From assembly GCA_018065885.1 (NCBI GenBank), contig JAGHSL010000209.1:1-20446 (forward strand): 20,446 nt of DNA, in the 5' to 3' direction. Both the position numbers and the translations under genes were made by a program. The stretch is from Candidatus Limimorpha equi. GTDB lineage: Bacteria; Bacteroidota; Bacteroidia; Bacteroidales; F082. The notes below the pieces were generated by a model, which was given only the letters and a program-made list of their open reading frames with translations, had not been told where the DNA came from and ran no database searches. This document shows positions 1-8,092 of the stretch, in pieces; within the stretch, counting starts at the first letter, position 1, and each line of letters opens with the position of its first letter.

Positions 1-156
1 GATTTTTTGCCGTTTATCGCCGATTCGTATTTCGTTTTGCGTTTTTAATTCGGTTTTGTAGCTTCTGATGATTTGTTGGAGAACTTCTATCTGAGGTCCA
101 ATGTCGGTGTGATAGTATGAGTTTTTAATTTCCGTCTTGTTTATGCTTTGTGTCAT
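1..156 (-). CDS. Partial CDS, N-terminal 52 residues, unknown function
   Basis: An open frame begins with ATG at 156-154 and runs off the left edge without a stop. The frame is closed upstream by an in-frame TAA, so this ATG is the likely start. The visible part begins MTQSINKTEIKNSYYHTDIG and is hydrophilic and rich in Lys, Gln and Ile, with no recognisable motif or signal peptide. A Bacteroidetes-type promoter lies about 105 bp upstream (260-287). It is downstream of the BREX terminator and so is probably a separate transcription unit. I do not recognise the family; the short length leaves a real chance that it is not a gene. Confidence 0.5.
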   Translation of the reverse strand, partial: MTQSINKTEIKNSYYHTDIGPQIEVLQQIIRSYKTELKTQNEIRIGDKRQKI

Positions 157-259
157 GTTTGTGATGATATTACCAACAAGAATTAATTTTTTATGTCGAG
201 GCACTTCGTGAGAAGGCCGCTATTTACTTGGTTTCAGGTTAATTCATAACCTTCAAATG

Positions 260-287
260 CAAAGATACGGACATTTTATGGAAGCAA
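260..287 (-). promoter_or_regulatory. Predicted promoter of left flanking gene
   Basis: On the minus strand TATCTTTG (267-260) matches the Bacteroidetes -7 element TAnnTTTG exactly. A TTG at 287-285 lies 17 bp upstream, which is shorter than the usual 19-21 bp to the -33 element, so the upstream half is weak. It would start a transcript near 253 with a leader of roughly 95 nt before the ATG at 156. Confidence 0.45.
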
Positions 288-309
288 GATTTAAAAATGG
301 TAAATTTTT

Positions 310-330
310 TTATCAACAAAGTTATCAACA
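310..330 (+). repeat. Two direct copies of TTATCAACA
   Basis: TTATCAACA occurs at 310-318 and again at 322-330. Each copy differs at one position from the DnaA-box consensus TTATCCACA. Only two copies are present and there is no AT-rich unwinding element or replication gene nearby, so an origin function is not supported. The pair may simply be a protein-binding site upstream of the left gene's promoter. Confidence 0.4.
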
Positions 331-398
331 TGCTAAATCTCTGTTTATAAAATATTTGACGATGCTCCCACCAAAAAATGTGTCTGACCTCAGAGACT

Positions 399-431
399 AA
401 AAAAAGGATTGGCCAATCGGTCCAATCCTTT
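399..431 (-). terminator. Rho-independent terminator at end of BREX operon
   Basis: A perfect 10-bp inverted repeat, AAAGGATTGG (403-412) and CCAATCCTTT (422-431), encloses a 9-nt loop. On the minus strand the stem is followed by a run of seven T (405-399), the standard layout of an intrinsic terminator for transcripts coming from brxL. It lies about 70 bp past the brxL stop codon and marks the 3' end of the operon. Confidence 0.9.
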
Positions 432-499
432 ATAAGTCAGAGCCTGTAATATGTCCACACTCAACATGAAAGGCTAAAGTGAAATAGTCGTTTCCTAGC

Positions 500-2533
500 T
501 TATTGATTTGCGTAGGTTACTGTGAATGCGCGGCAGCGGCGGTTTTCCTGAGCGGCGCAGCCCATGGTGAAACGGGCGTATGGCTCGAAGATGTCGAGAC
601 CGCGGCCAAGGTAGATGCACCAACCATTGTCGGCTACAATCTTCCGGTCGTGGTCGGCTGTAAAGTCGTAGGCAAATTCGATGCTGAACGAACGCAGGTC
701 GTCTTGAAGACCATCGAAGATGTCGATCATCTCGGGGATGGCTTCATCGTTTTCGGCGTTGGTGTGCAGAATGACTTTCAGCTCTTCCGGGGTGTCGTTG
801 GTTTCTTTGAGCATCTGAATGAAATCAATCAGATTGTAAACCTGATAGGGCAAACGGATGAAAGGGTCGGTGATTTCGATGGCGTGGGCGGTTTGGAGAT
901 AGTCGGCGAAGAGGGTTTTGTAGGAAATCCCTGTCTGATTAAGACGGATTTCTATTGATTTGGCGGCAAGCGATGGAGTGTTGGTGACAGGTGATGGGTG
1001 ATGGGTGATGGGTGATGGGTTGTTGGTGACGGGTGATTTGCTGTATAGTGGTTGGGATGAAGGTGAGTTCAAGCCGACACATTCGAGGGCTTCGATTTGG
1101 ACTTTGGTCCCATCGGATGCTTTTGTGTATTCAAAGACGGCTGGTTCGGCCTTGAAGGTCTCGTCGATAATGTATAGCTGGTCTTTGACGCGTTTGCGGC
1201 TTTCGGCGGCGAAATCGATGATTTCCAATGCCTCTTCCTGCGTGTATTTGCCATCGGGGTAGAGAAGCTTGACCAAGCCTGAGAAGGTTTTGCGGATGGC
1301 GTTGTGGTCGCGTTCGGAGAGTGTGGTGCTGAAGATGGCGTATTTTTTCAGGTCGGCGGAATAGTCGAACTTGCGGAGTTCGTGAAGTACAGCAGCGACA
1401 TAGTCGGTGATGAGGCCGTAACTTTTGCTGAACGAGTCTTTTTTCAGCATCTTGATTTCCCAGCCCGGATTGTAGAGATGGATGCGGTCTAAGAAAGCGC
1501 CTTTCTGGAAGGCAACTGGAATGGACTCGAAGAGATGTGAGTTTTTGAGCATGTAGGGCACGGTGTGTTTGGTGTTGCCTACAAAGCTCATGGAGGCCGT
1601 AGCTTCATGAGTGGCTTTGCCGCGGTTGAAGGACTTGTTGGCCAGATAGTTCTGCATGGTATCGATCATGACGGAATCAATTTGTTTGCCTTTCTGCTGC
1701 TCGAATTCGTCCCAAGCCACCACATCCCAATAGCCGACGAGACCAAGTATTTCCTTGTTGCCCGACATCTTGACGAACAGGCGTGCCGAAGTGACGTCGC
1801 CGCCACTGACGAGAACACCATAGGGCGAAAGTTCCTGAAAGACATGGGATTTGCCTGTGCCTTTTGGACCTAATTCCATAAAGTTGTAGTTGTTCTCGAC
1901 ATGGGGCAAGAGGCGTGAAATGATGATGAACTTCTCGCGGCGGTTGAGGTTGTCGGGGTTGAGGCCTACGGTATGGATGAGGAAATCAATCCATTCGTCG
2001 GTTGTGAACTCATGACGCTTGTCGATGTATTCATCCAAATCGATGTTGGAGATTTGGATGGGCTTGAGATTCTGGATTTCCCAGCGGATCTTGATATCAT
2101 CACCGGGAATGTATCCCACATCGACGATGCACCATACGCCATTGCCCGAAAGGAGCTTTGGGTTCTTGCGGACATATTCGGTGCCGATGGGAATGTTGGT
2201 GAGGGTGAGGTTGGCAAATGAGGCTTCGTATTGGTCGGCCCTGTCGTTAAGCAGGACGGAAATCTTGTCGATGATACGGTAGCGGCCAGCTTCGCGGATT
2301 TTACCTTTCACTTCTTCGGCTTCGGCACGGTGTACATAGTTGGTGCGAATGATGTTGCGGGTCTTCTCCAGACCTTCTTCGATGGCATCGGGGTCATCGG
2401 TGGCGCAATACTGGCCCAGGAGGTATTCGAGAACGTATGTCGGTACGGGAAGGTTGCCTTTTACTTGGAAGGCCAAGTCCTTGCGGACGACCTTGCCGAT
2501 GAAAGTGTCGAGTATTTTATTTTGTAGTGTCAT
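500..2533 (-). CDS. brxL: BrxL, BREX AAA+ ATPase with MIT_C-like C-terminus
   Basis: This 677-residue protein is the BREX type 1 component BrxL, an AAA+ ATPase of the Lon-related family needed for phage exclusion. It carries a Walker A motif GPKGTGKS at 222-229 and an acidic Walker B-like WDEFE at 274-278. The last 150 residues or so do not look like the Lon-type Ser-Lys protease. They resemble the MIT_C (PLD-fold) domain of MITD1: HDR at 628-630, NGW at 636-638 and GRGLD at 643-647. A proline/serine-rich simple-repeat insert (about residues 500-519) forms the linker between the two parts. The start ATG at 2533 is the only one consistent with family length. It is the last gene of the operon, preceded by an AlbA_2 gene and 11-bp repeats. 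BrxL identity is firm; the C-terminal domain call is my own comparison from memory. Confidence 0.93.
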   Translation of the reverse strand: MTLQNKILDTFIGKVVRKDLAFQVKGNLPVPTYVLEYLLGQYCATDDPDAIEEGLEKTRNIIRTNYVHRAEAEEVKGKIREAGRYRIIDKISVLLNDRADQYEASFANLTLTNIPIGTEYVRKNPKLLSGNGVWCIVDVGYIPGDDIKIRWEIQNLKPIQISNIDLDEYIDKRHEFTTDEWIDFLIHTVGLNPDNLNRREKFIIISRLLPHVENNYNFMELGPKGTGKSHVFQELSPYGVLVSGGDVTSARLFVKMSGNKEILGLVGYWDVVAWDEFEQQKGKQIDSVMIDTMQNYLANKSFNRGKATHEATASMSFVGNTKHTVPYMLKNSHLFESIPVAFQKGAFLDRIHLYNPGWEIKMLKKDSFSKSYGLITDYVAAVLHELRKFDYSADLKKYAIFSTTLSERDHNAIRKTFSGLVKLLYPDGKYTQEEALEIIDFAAESRKRVKDQLYIIDETFKAEPAVFEYTKASDGTKVQIEALECVGLNSPSSQPLYSKSPVTNNPSPITHHPSPVTNTPSLAAKSIEIRLNQTGISYKTLFADYLQTAHAIEITDPFIRLPYQVYNLIDFIQMLKETNDTPEELKVILHTNAENDEAIPEMIDIFDGLQDDLRSFSIEFAYDFTADHDRKIVADNGWCIYLGRGLDIFEPYARFTMGCAAQENRRCRAFTVTYANQ
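979..1036 (-). repeat. 7-bp tandem repeat inserted in brxL
   Basis: Four tandem copies of GTGATGG (plus strand, 991-1018) are flanked by degenerate GGTGAC-type copies. On the minus strand they read CCATCAC and encode the low-complexity run NNPSPITHHPSPVT. A closely similar block lies inside pglX-C (8659-8696), sharing GGGTGATGGGTTGTTGGTG. The reading frame stays open across the insert, and it falls between the ATPase and C-terminal domains, where it is likely to be tolerated. Confidence 0.85.
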
Positions 2534-2553
2534 GGCTCGTTTGCGTTTTTGAT

Positions 2554-2679
2554 TGCTTGTAATTTGCTCGTAAATTTTATAGATTTACAAGATGTTAAAT
2601 TATTGTTAATTAGTTGTTTATAATTTTTCTTGCTCGTAAATTGCTCGTAAATTGCTCGTAAATTTTATGGATTTACGAG
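2554..2679 (-). repeat. 11-bp iterons between AlbA_2 gene and brxL
   Basis: Tandem 11-bp units (plus strand TGCTCGTAAAT) occur in two groups: 2554-2575 (two copies, the first degenerate) and 2631-2663 (three perfect copies). The groups are in exact 11-bp register (66 bp between 2565 and 2631). Each group is followed by an opposite-orientation copy, giving inverted repeats CTCGTAAAT/ATTTACAAG (2567-2591, one mismatch) and CTCGTAAAT/ATTTACGAG (2655-2679, perfect, 7-nt loop). The second inverted repeat overlaps the end and stop codon of the upstream AlbA_2 gene. The array fills most of the gap before the brxL start at 2533. It may be an operator, an mRNA hairpin or a recombination site. Confidence 0.85.
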
Positions 2680-4329
2680 TGACCAAGACGACTTGTTGCC
2701 TTTTGCATCGTTCTTGATTTTGCCACTTTTTCTAATTTTGCGAAGTATGTTGTCAACTTTGTTTCCTATTTGTTTTTCGTCCAATTGGTCGGAAAGGACT
2801 CTCGAAAACAAATCGACGATTTCGCGTTTGGTTAGCGAGCCGTGGTCGGATAGGGATTGTAGGAGAAGGGCTTCACATTGCTTGTCTTCTAATCCTTTGT
2901 GTTTGGAATATTCGGACTTTTGTCCTGTGTTTTGCGCCACGGATAAGGCAATGTAAATGTTGTTTCCAGAGCCTTCGATGAGTTTTCTCTTCTTCAACAT
3001 GGCTCTCGCTTCGGCGGAAATCGGCTTGTGTTTTTGGACATGGTCGAGCAATACGGTTTCGCTTAGGGTAAGGTCTTGGCGTTCCATCAGGATTTTGCTG
3101 TAGTTCTCGTCGATTATGCTGCCAGGCAGGTGTAGCACGACTTTGCTGCTGGAGCTTTCATCGTAGTCGGGCATCGGCAGAAATCTTTCCTTCTGTTTTT
3201 TGAACATGGTGTGTATGCCGTAGCCTTGTGTGTCAATCATTTTGATATTGACCATAGCCTGTGCAAGGAAAGGATTGCGATAGTGTTCGGGTGTTTTGTT
3301 GCCCAAAATATAATCTTCGTAATCGCCTTCAAAGAAATTGCCTGCATTTTCGAAAGATAATTTGTCGGGGTCTTCGATGACAAGGATGCGGGCATTGTTG
3401 AGATAATTCTGGTGGGCGATACAGTTGTGCAGACATTCGAGGATGGTATTGGTGTCGTATTTCCAAACTTCGGCGGGAATAAGTGAGTTTTGCGGATAGA
3501 TTTTGAAACGGTAGTTTCGAATGCTATTCAGCACTTTTGTGGTGGAAAGCAGGAACGGTATGGTGAAGATGTCGCCAAATGTTTTCCCGTCTTGGAAACA
3601 TTTCCAAACGATTTGGGAAATGTGATTCAGATAATGAGCTGATTCTTCTTTCCCAAGAAGGAGCAAAGCAGTACGGGTTATCTTTCCGTTTACTGTAAGT
3701 CTGGCTTTGTCGAGGAAGGTTTCGTCGTTCCAAGAGTCGGACTCGGTGGATTTTTCAGGGAAGCGTTCCTTGAAGCCGTTTCGAGCTGTCAGGATGGCTT
3801 GCGGGTCGAGGTCGGCGATAGTTGCTTCTTCAACCACTTGTGCGCTCCAATCCATGCTGGTGGTGTAGATTTCACGCATCCAATTGGTATAAGGCGTAAG
3901 TTCGGTAACATGGCTGTCGACACGGATAAAAGGCTTTTTTTGGTAGCATGTGGGTTCGTTTGTGGCGGCAGGAATGATAAAAACGACCATCCTTTGTTTG
4001 CCATCAAAAAGAAACTCTTCGATGTCGAAAGTGATTTTAGGCTCGACCATTCGCCGCAGGTATATTTCGAGAGACTGGTTGCCTTCGGCTTTCAATTTGG
4101 AAATGTCGAATGAAGTACCTTTGATGGCGAGGGTCTCGTCTTCAACGCCAAAATAGAGATAGGCGAAGTCCTGGTGGTCGAGACAGGCGCCATTTGAAAG
4201 GGCTGAGATGTATTTGCCCAATTTGTCGGCATCCTGATAGTTGGACTTGAATTCCAGAAAACGGTTTTCCTTTTTCAGTGTGTCTATTTGGCTTTTCAAT
4301 AGCGCGGTGTATCTTTCGTTTTTATTCAT
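2665..4329 (-). CDS. AlbA_2/Schlafen-type ATP-binding protein (copy 1)
   Basis: This 554-residue protein has the architecture of AlbA_2 (AAA_4, Schlafen-like) putative DNA-binding proteins joined to a HATPase_c_4 domain. The N-terminal domain (about 20-140) contains LEFKSN and GKYISALSNGA followed by YFGVED. The ATP-binding region shows NCIAHQNY at 302-309 and the downstream FENAGNFF. The C-terminal 130 residues look like a winged-helix segment. It is a clear paralogue of the gene at 8977-10635: both share QKER..PMPDY and the linker SVAQ.T....EY.K.KGL. It sits between pglZ and brxL in the same orientation, separated from pglZ by 75 bp, and its stop codon lies inside the 11-bp iteron region. 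The function in this operon is unknown; regulation or nucleic-acid sensing is plausible inference. Confidence 0.85.
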   Translation of the reverse strand: MNKNERYTALLKSQIDTLKKENRFLEFKSNYQDADKLGKYISALSNGACLDHQDFAYLYFGVEDETLAIKGTSFDISKLKAEGNQSLEIYLRRMVEPKITFDIEEFLFDGKQRMVVFIIPAATNEPTCYQKKPFIRVDSHVTELTPYTNWMREIYTTSMDWSAQVVEEATIADLDPQAILTARNGFKERFPEKSTESDSWNDETFLDKARLTVNGKITRTALLLLGKEESAHYLNHISQIVWKCFQDGKTFGDIFTIPFLLSTTKVLNSIRNYRFKIYPQNSLIPAEVWKYDTNTILECLHNCIAHQNYLNNARILVIEDPDKLSFENAGNFFEGDYEDYILGNKTPEHYRNPFLAQAMVNIKMIDTQGYGIHTMFKKQKERFLPMPDYDESSSSKVVLHLPGSIIDENYSKILMERQDLTLSETVLLDHVQKHKPISAEARAMLKKRKLIEGSGNNIYIALSVAQNTGQKSEYSKHKGLEDKQCEALLLQSLSDHGSLTKREIVDLFSRVLSDQLDEKQIGNKVDNILRKIRKSGKIKNDAKGNKSSWSLVNP

Positions 4330-4404
4330 TTCTTTATTGAGATAGGTTTTGACTAAGGTCAGGATTGCATTCCGGCTAGCGATGAATCCGTCGGATGATA
4401 AGGG

Positions 4405-6951
4405 TTAAAAGTCTCTTTCTATTAGGGTGTTGTTGGTGACAGTTTCGCGGATAATTGGATTCATGGGGTCTTCTGGTTTATAGATGCGAAGCTCCAAGAT
4501 GTTGGATTGGGTTTGCCTGGAGAGGACGAGGTCGACTTCAAACATACGTTCAGGAAGTTCTCCTGTCGCGTTGAGAGATATGGGATGCTCGGATGATACC
4601 AGTTCGTTGTTGCAATAGAGGGCGCAAAGAAGATCCACTTTCTTATGGGTCATGGAAACCGGCTCTAATTGGACGAGAGTTATCTTGATTCGGCCCGATG
4701 CCATGGAGAGTTTGCGGTTCATTAAGGCAACCGAAACTTCCTGACGCTCATCGGAACGTTGTTGCGAGCAATGAAGCACAGGGATGACAAGCTCCTGCAA
4801 CGAAGCCCCGCCGTGAGTGAAGCGATAGCCCCCACCTTGAGCGTAGAAACGGTTCGTGCCTTTGGGCACGGCCACATAGACGGGCAAATCGTCGTCATGG
4901 CTCATGCCGGATGCTTCTGACAGTTTGAACTTGGTAATGTGTTCCCTTTCTTCGTCGCTGTAGGTGAAGTAGAAGCGGTTCTTGATATGGAAGGCATTGT
5001 CGAGGATTTCGATTTTGTCTTTGTCGGCAAAATCAATATCGTTATAGATGAAACCGTGGTCGGCGGTGAGATAGACATCGGTGATGTTGTAGGAAGACAG
5101 AATGGAATAGATTTCATCGGCGAGACAGGTCACGGAATTGTTGATGGTATTGAGCACTTCGGTGCGGGTGCTGGCTTTATGTCCGCTATCGTCGATGTTG
5201 CCGTAGAAAACGATGACGAGCTGGTTTTTGTACATTTCGCGTTTTTCGTCGCTGTCCTTCTTGTCGAAATTGGCGAAACTATAGCAAATGGCGTTCTCGT
5301 TGTATCTGCGCACATGTTCGGTTCGTTCGTCGGTGGTGTTGATGTATTTGCCATCAGTGAGCATGGAAAAGTCTTGCAGGAGTTTCAGCGACTTATGGGG
5401 AAGTAAGGCAGGCTTGCAGTATTCGGTTTCGGAAGGCATCATGGCTATGGCATAGCTCAACTCTGCCACATGGCGGCGGCGCTTTGCTATTTCGCCCATT
5501 ATTTCGACGGCAATCTCATAACGGAGGGCATCGCAGATGATGAGTGCCATTTTCTCTGTATGCGGAGCGCAGAAATCGGCGTAGAAGTTCTGCTGCAAGT
5601 GTATTCCTTCAAGGCCTGTCAGTCCACCGCCTTTTTCAGTAAGGCATTTTGTCCATTCCAGATTCAAATTGTTGGTGAATTGGGCATAATCGGCGTCGAG
5701 ACGACGCTTGATGGCCATCATGTCATCGAAAACCGGAACTGTCTTGGAGAGACTGTCGAAACTGTTCAATGCCTTCCGGTAGTAGGTGTCCGACTTGTAA
5801 AGGTCGTCGGCATAACGCTTGATGTAGTCTTCGGGATGGTTGAATTTGAGCGAAGGGTATTCTGCTTTTTTCTTATAAAAACTGGCCACGGATGATAGGA
5901 ATGCAATGGCTGGAAGGGTCTGTGAATTACCGTCTTGCTTATGGCTGAGCTGTTGCAGACGTTCAACAAGCCAGTCGTTGTCAGAGTAAAGATGGTTGGC
6001 TGCCAGTTGCTGCAGTATAGGCCAGCACATTGTTTCGGGCATGTAGTGGTAGTCGGCTTCGGTGCCATAACAGCCGATGATGCTTTGTTCCTTGATTTTG
6101 CCCGAAAGGGAGAGCAATGCCGTTTCAAAATTCCTGGCTATGGTCTTGTCGCTGAAGGCGAGAGCCATGATGCGGTTGATTTGATGGAGCTGGAAGGCGT
6201 TGTCTATTTTATAAGAGCAATAGGTGTCGTGTTTCTCGTCGGCAACAATTTTCTGAAGGATGGCGTTGTATTTCATCGACTCGGCTACCGGAGCAAAGCG
6301 GCGGTTGGGCTGGTTTTCGAGATAACCTACATTGAATATGGAGATGAGTTTCTGCTGCAAGTATCTGGCAACATCAGGAAATGTTACCAGACGGCGGTAA
6401 AAGGCGTCGCGCTTGGCATCATCGGATTGCACGTCGAGTATCAGTAGGCGGATGATGATGGTGTCCCAGTCGAGCATTTTGTCGGAGCCGAGATAGCCCG
6501 ACAGCAAGCCGCGATAGCCCAAATCGTCGTTGAAGCAGTTGCCGTAGCAGTCCTTGAAGACCGACTGGAACTTCTTGAGCTGCATTTCCCCTACATGCTT
6601 TTGAACGAAAGAGGTGTATTGCCCGCTTATGTTGTACTGCTGCATGAAGGCTTCGTAGTCGTCGTCGCGGTAGTCGGTGTTGGTGGCGAGGATGTCCATC
6701 AGAGGGAACTGCATCATCTGGGCCTGTGTGGAAGGACGCAACCCTTCGAAAGCGAGGATGACGCGGTCGTCTTTCCAGTCGTTGAGGATTTTGTACTTTG
6801 TGTTGAACCAAGCCCCGTTGAATTTCTCGTAGCGGTAGCCGGGCTTCCATTCGTAACTGTCGAGTTCGTCGGCCTTGGTCTCGAGGCTGAAGACGAACAG
6901 GACGTGTAGGGCGGGGTTCAGGTCGAAGTATCTGTATATCTTGTCTTGCAT
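4405..6951 (-). CDS. pglZ: PglZ, BREX alkaline-phosphatase superfamily protein
   Basis: This 848-residue protein is PglZ, a BREX core protein of the alkaline phosphatase superfamily and a signature gene of these systems. The metal-binding motif ALIICDALRYE places the predicted nucleophile-side Asp at 474, and the second motif LTADHGF gives Asp631 and His632. The N-terminus (WKPGYRYEKFNGAWF) and overall length fit type 1 PglZ. The exact biochemical role is not settled in the family; it works with the methyltransferase and BrxC. The start at 6951 follows the preceding gene by 15 bp, consistent with co-transcription. No truncation or frameshift is visible. Confidence 0.95.
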   Translation of the reverse strand: MQDKIYRYFDLNPALHVLFVFSLETKADELDSYEWKPGYRYEKFNGAWFNTKYKILNDWKDDRVILAFEGLRPSTQAQMMQFPLMDILATNTDYRDDDYEAFMQQYNISGQYTSFVQKHVGEMQLKKFQSVFKDCYGNCFNDDLGYRGLLSGYLGSDKMLDWDTIIIRLLILDVQSDDAKRDAFYRRLVTFPDVARYLQQKLISIFNVGYLENQPNRRFAPVAESMKYNAILQKIVADEKHDTYCSYKIDNAFQLHQINRIMALAFSDKTIARNFETALLSLSGKIKEQSIIGCYGTEADYHYMPETMCWPILQQLAANHLYSDNDWLVERLQQLSHKQDGNSQTLPAIAFLSSVASFYKKKAEYPSLKFNHPEDYIKRYADDLYKSDTYYRKALNSFDSLSKTVPVFDDMMAIKRRLDADYAQFTNNLNLEWTKCLTEKGGGLTGLEGIHLQQNFYADFCAPHTEKMALIICDALRYEIAVEIMGEIAKRRRHVAELSYAIAMMPSETEYCKPALLPHKSLKLLQDFSMLTDGKYINTTDERTEHVRRYNENAICYSFANFDKKDSDEKREMYKNQLVIVFYGNIDDSGHKASTRTEVLNTINNSVTCLADEIYSILSSYNITDVYLTADHGFIYNDIDFADKDKIEILDNAFHIKNRFYFTYSDEEREHITKFKLSEASGMSHDDDLPVYVAVPKGTNRFYAQGGGYRFTHGGASLQELVIPVLHCSQQRSDERQEVSVALMNRKLSMASGRIKITLVQLEPVSMTHKKVDLLCALYCNNELVSSEHPISLNATGELPERMFEVDLVLSRQTQSNILELRIYKPEDPMNPIIRETVTNNTLIERDF

Positions 6952-6966
6952 ATCAAGTCTATAGAA

Positions 6967-7473
6967 TTAACTATCTCGTTTTCTTTTTTCTGAAATAGCA
7001 CTCAGTTCTCTGTCTATATTATCAAGATGCGACTTGCAATTATTAATACAGAAAACACTGGCACTTCCATTATACAGTTTTTCTGTCATCCCTTGAATGT
7101 AATTGATGTCTTCTCTGATTTTCGTGCATGTCTGCTGCGGTATTTTATTCTCATACTGATTATAATCTGTTAGGATGGTGGTCAATCTTGTAATGTAATT
7201 TGCATTTTTACCACCTTTGTTCCAATTTTCGGTTATCATTATTGATGAAAGTTCCATATTGAAAGCATGAAAACGTTTTGAAAATTCATACAAATCAAAG
7301 GTGTCTCTCAAATCAAGGATTTCGCTTTTTATTGCTTTTGCATTTTTCATATATTTATTTGATTTGAAAGCTGATATAATTGAGACGGTAGTCAAAATAA
7401 TTGATATACCAGTAAGAATGTAGTTAATTGTGGTGGCGCTCATAATATTCAATAAGTCTTGCATCGTGTTCAT
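6967..7473 (-). CDS. Small single-pass membrane protein, unknown function
   Basis: The chosen start MNTMQDLLNIM (ATG at 7473) gives 168 residues; the open frame extends upstream to 7524, and an ATG at 7443 is also possible. One hydrophobic segment, INYILTGISIILTTVSIISAF (about residues 16-36), looks like a single membrane span. It is followed by a charged, probably helical cytosolic part that ends SAISEKRKRDS. The gene overlaps the end of the preceding ORF by about 50 bp, suggesting translational coupling, and ends 15 bp before pglZ. It is AT-rich compared with pglZ and brxC. I do not recognise the family. With its partner at 7424-8068 it looks like an accessory two-gene insertion between pglX and pglZ, possibly a membrane effector, but this is inference from topology only. 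Confidence 0.75.
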   Translation of the reverse strand: MNTMQDLLNIMSATTINYILTGISIILTTVSIISAFKSNKYMKNAKAIKSEILDLRDTFDLYEFSKRFHAFNMELSSIMITENWNKGGKNANYITRLTTILTDYNQYENKIPQQTCTKIREDINYIQGMTEKLYNGSASVFCINNCKSHLDNIDRELSAISEKRKRDS

Positions 7474-8068
7474 AATGTAGTATGGCTTCTTCGATATGTT
7501 CGTATTTCCATTTTTGTTCCTCAAGCCATTGTTCTAAGTCTTCGGATAGGAGCTTTTCATTCTCTTTATTTTCAAATAATTGAATTAGAAATTCAAACCA
7601 TCGTTCCAGATCAAGTTGATGAATAAAAGCTTCATCAGGAGCTCCAGGACAATTTGCCCATTGGTAAAGAGCCTGATAACTGTGGGGAATCAAACTTTCC
7701 ATGGTGTATTCGGCTGGGGTGTTTGTGATGCTGTATCCATCACATACCTTACGGATGATTTGAGCATCAAAAGCATCGATGATTTCATTGTATTGGTCTT
7801 TCTCTATGCGGAATGTCGATTTCTGGTATGGAATGATGTTTATCACCTTAATGTCATTTTTGTCGAGCATTAGGATAAGCAAAGCATTGGGTATGTTTTT
7901 TACCGTAGCAATGATTTGCATTATATCATTCTCATTAGGAAATCGCTTGGCGATTTTTTCCTTGAAAAGGAAAGGTGACTTGTTACAAGCAGCTCCAATT
8001 TTTTCCATAAGTGCTTGTGCCTGTTGTTCGTCTTGACAATGGACTATCAATTGTTTGAACCGTTTCAT
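7424..8068 (-). CDS. Hypothetical 214-residue protein, accessory to BREX
   Basis: The ORF begins at ATG 8068, 24 bp after the pglX-C stop, and overlaps the start of the membrane-protein gene. The N-terminal half (MKRFKQLIVHCQDEQQAQAL) looks like an alpha/beta domain with short hydrophobic strands such as NALLILMLDK. The C-terminal half is acidic and helical, with many Trp, Glu and Tyr, and ends YYERHHN. No catalytic motif, signal peptide or membrane segment is evident. The gene is AT-rich against its neighbours. I do not recognise the family; the overlap suggests that it acts with the membrane protein encoded next to it. Confidence 0.8.
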   Translation of the reverse strand: MKRFKQLIVHCQDEQQAQALMEKIGAACNKSPFLFKEKIAKRFPNENDIMQIIATVKNIPNALLILMLDKNDIKVINIIPYQKSTFRIEKDQYNEIIDAFDAQIIRKVCDGYSITNTPAEYTMESLIPHSYQALYQWANCPGAPDEAFIHQLDLERWFEFLIQLFENKENEKLLSEDLEQWLEEQKWKYEHIEEAILHYEHDARLIEYYERHHN

Positions 8069-8092
8069 ATCAATATAGTTTAGTTGTTTTTA

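Larger units (their letters stand above)
157..398. other. Intergenic region between BREX operon and left flanking gene
   Basis: This AT-rich stretch between the BREX terminator and the left partial gene holds no convincing ORF. It contains one promoter match for the left gene (260-287) and two direct copies of TTATCAACA at 310-318 and 322-330, spaced 12 bp start to start. The rest (331-398) shows nothing I can name. Together with the terminator and the brxL 3' trailer, the gene-free stretch is 157-499. Confidence 0.6.

Noticed and set aside
310..330. Replication origin from two DnaA-box-like sequences
   Set aside because: There are only two imperfect boxes, with no replication genes or clear unwinding element. 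A chance occurrence or another protein's site is more likely.
4386..4396. Palindrome ATCCG-T-CGGAT between pglZ and the AlbA_2 gene
   Set aside because: The arms are only 5 bp, with no T-run or second copy, so it is too weak to call a terminator or operator.
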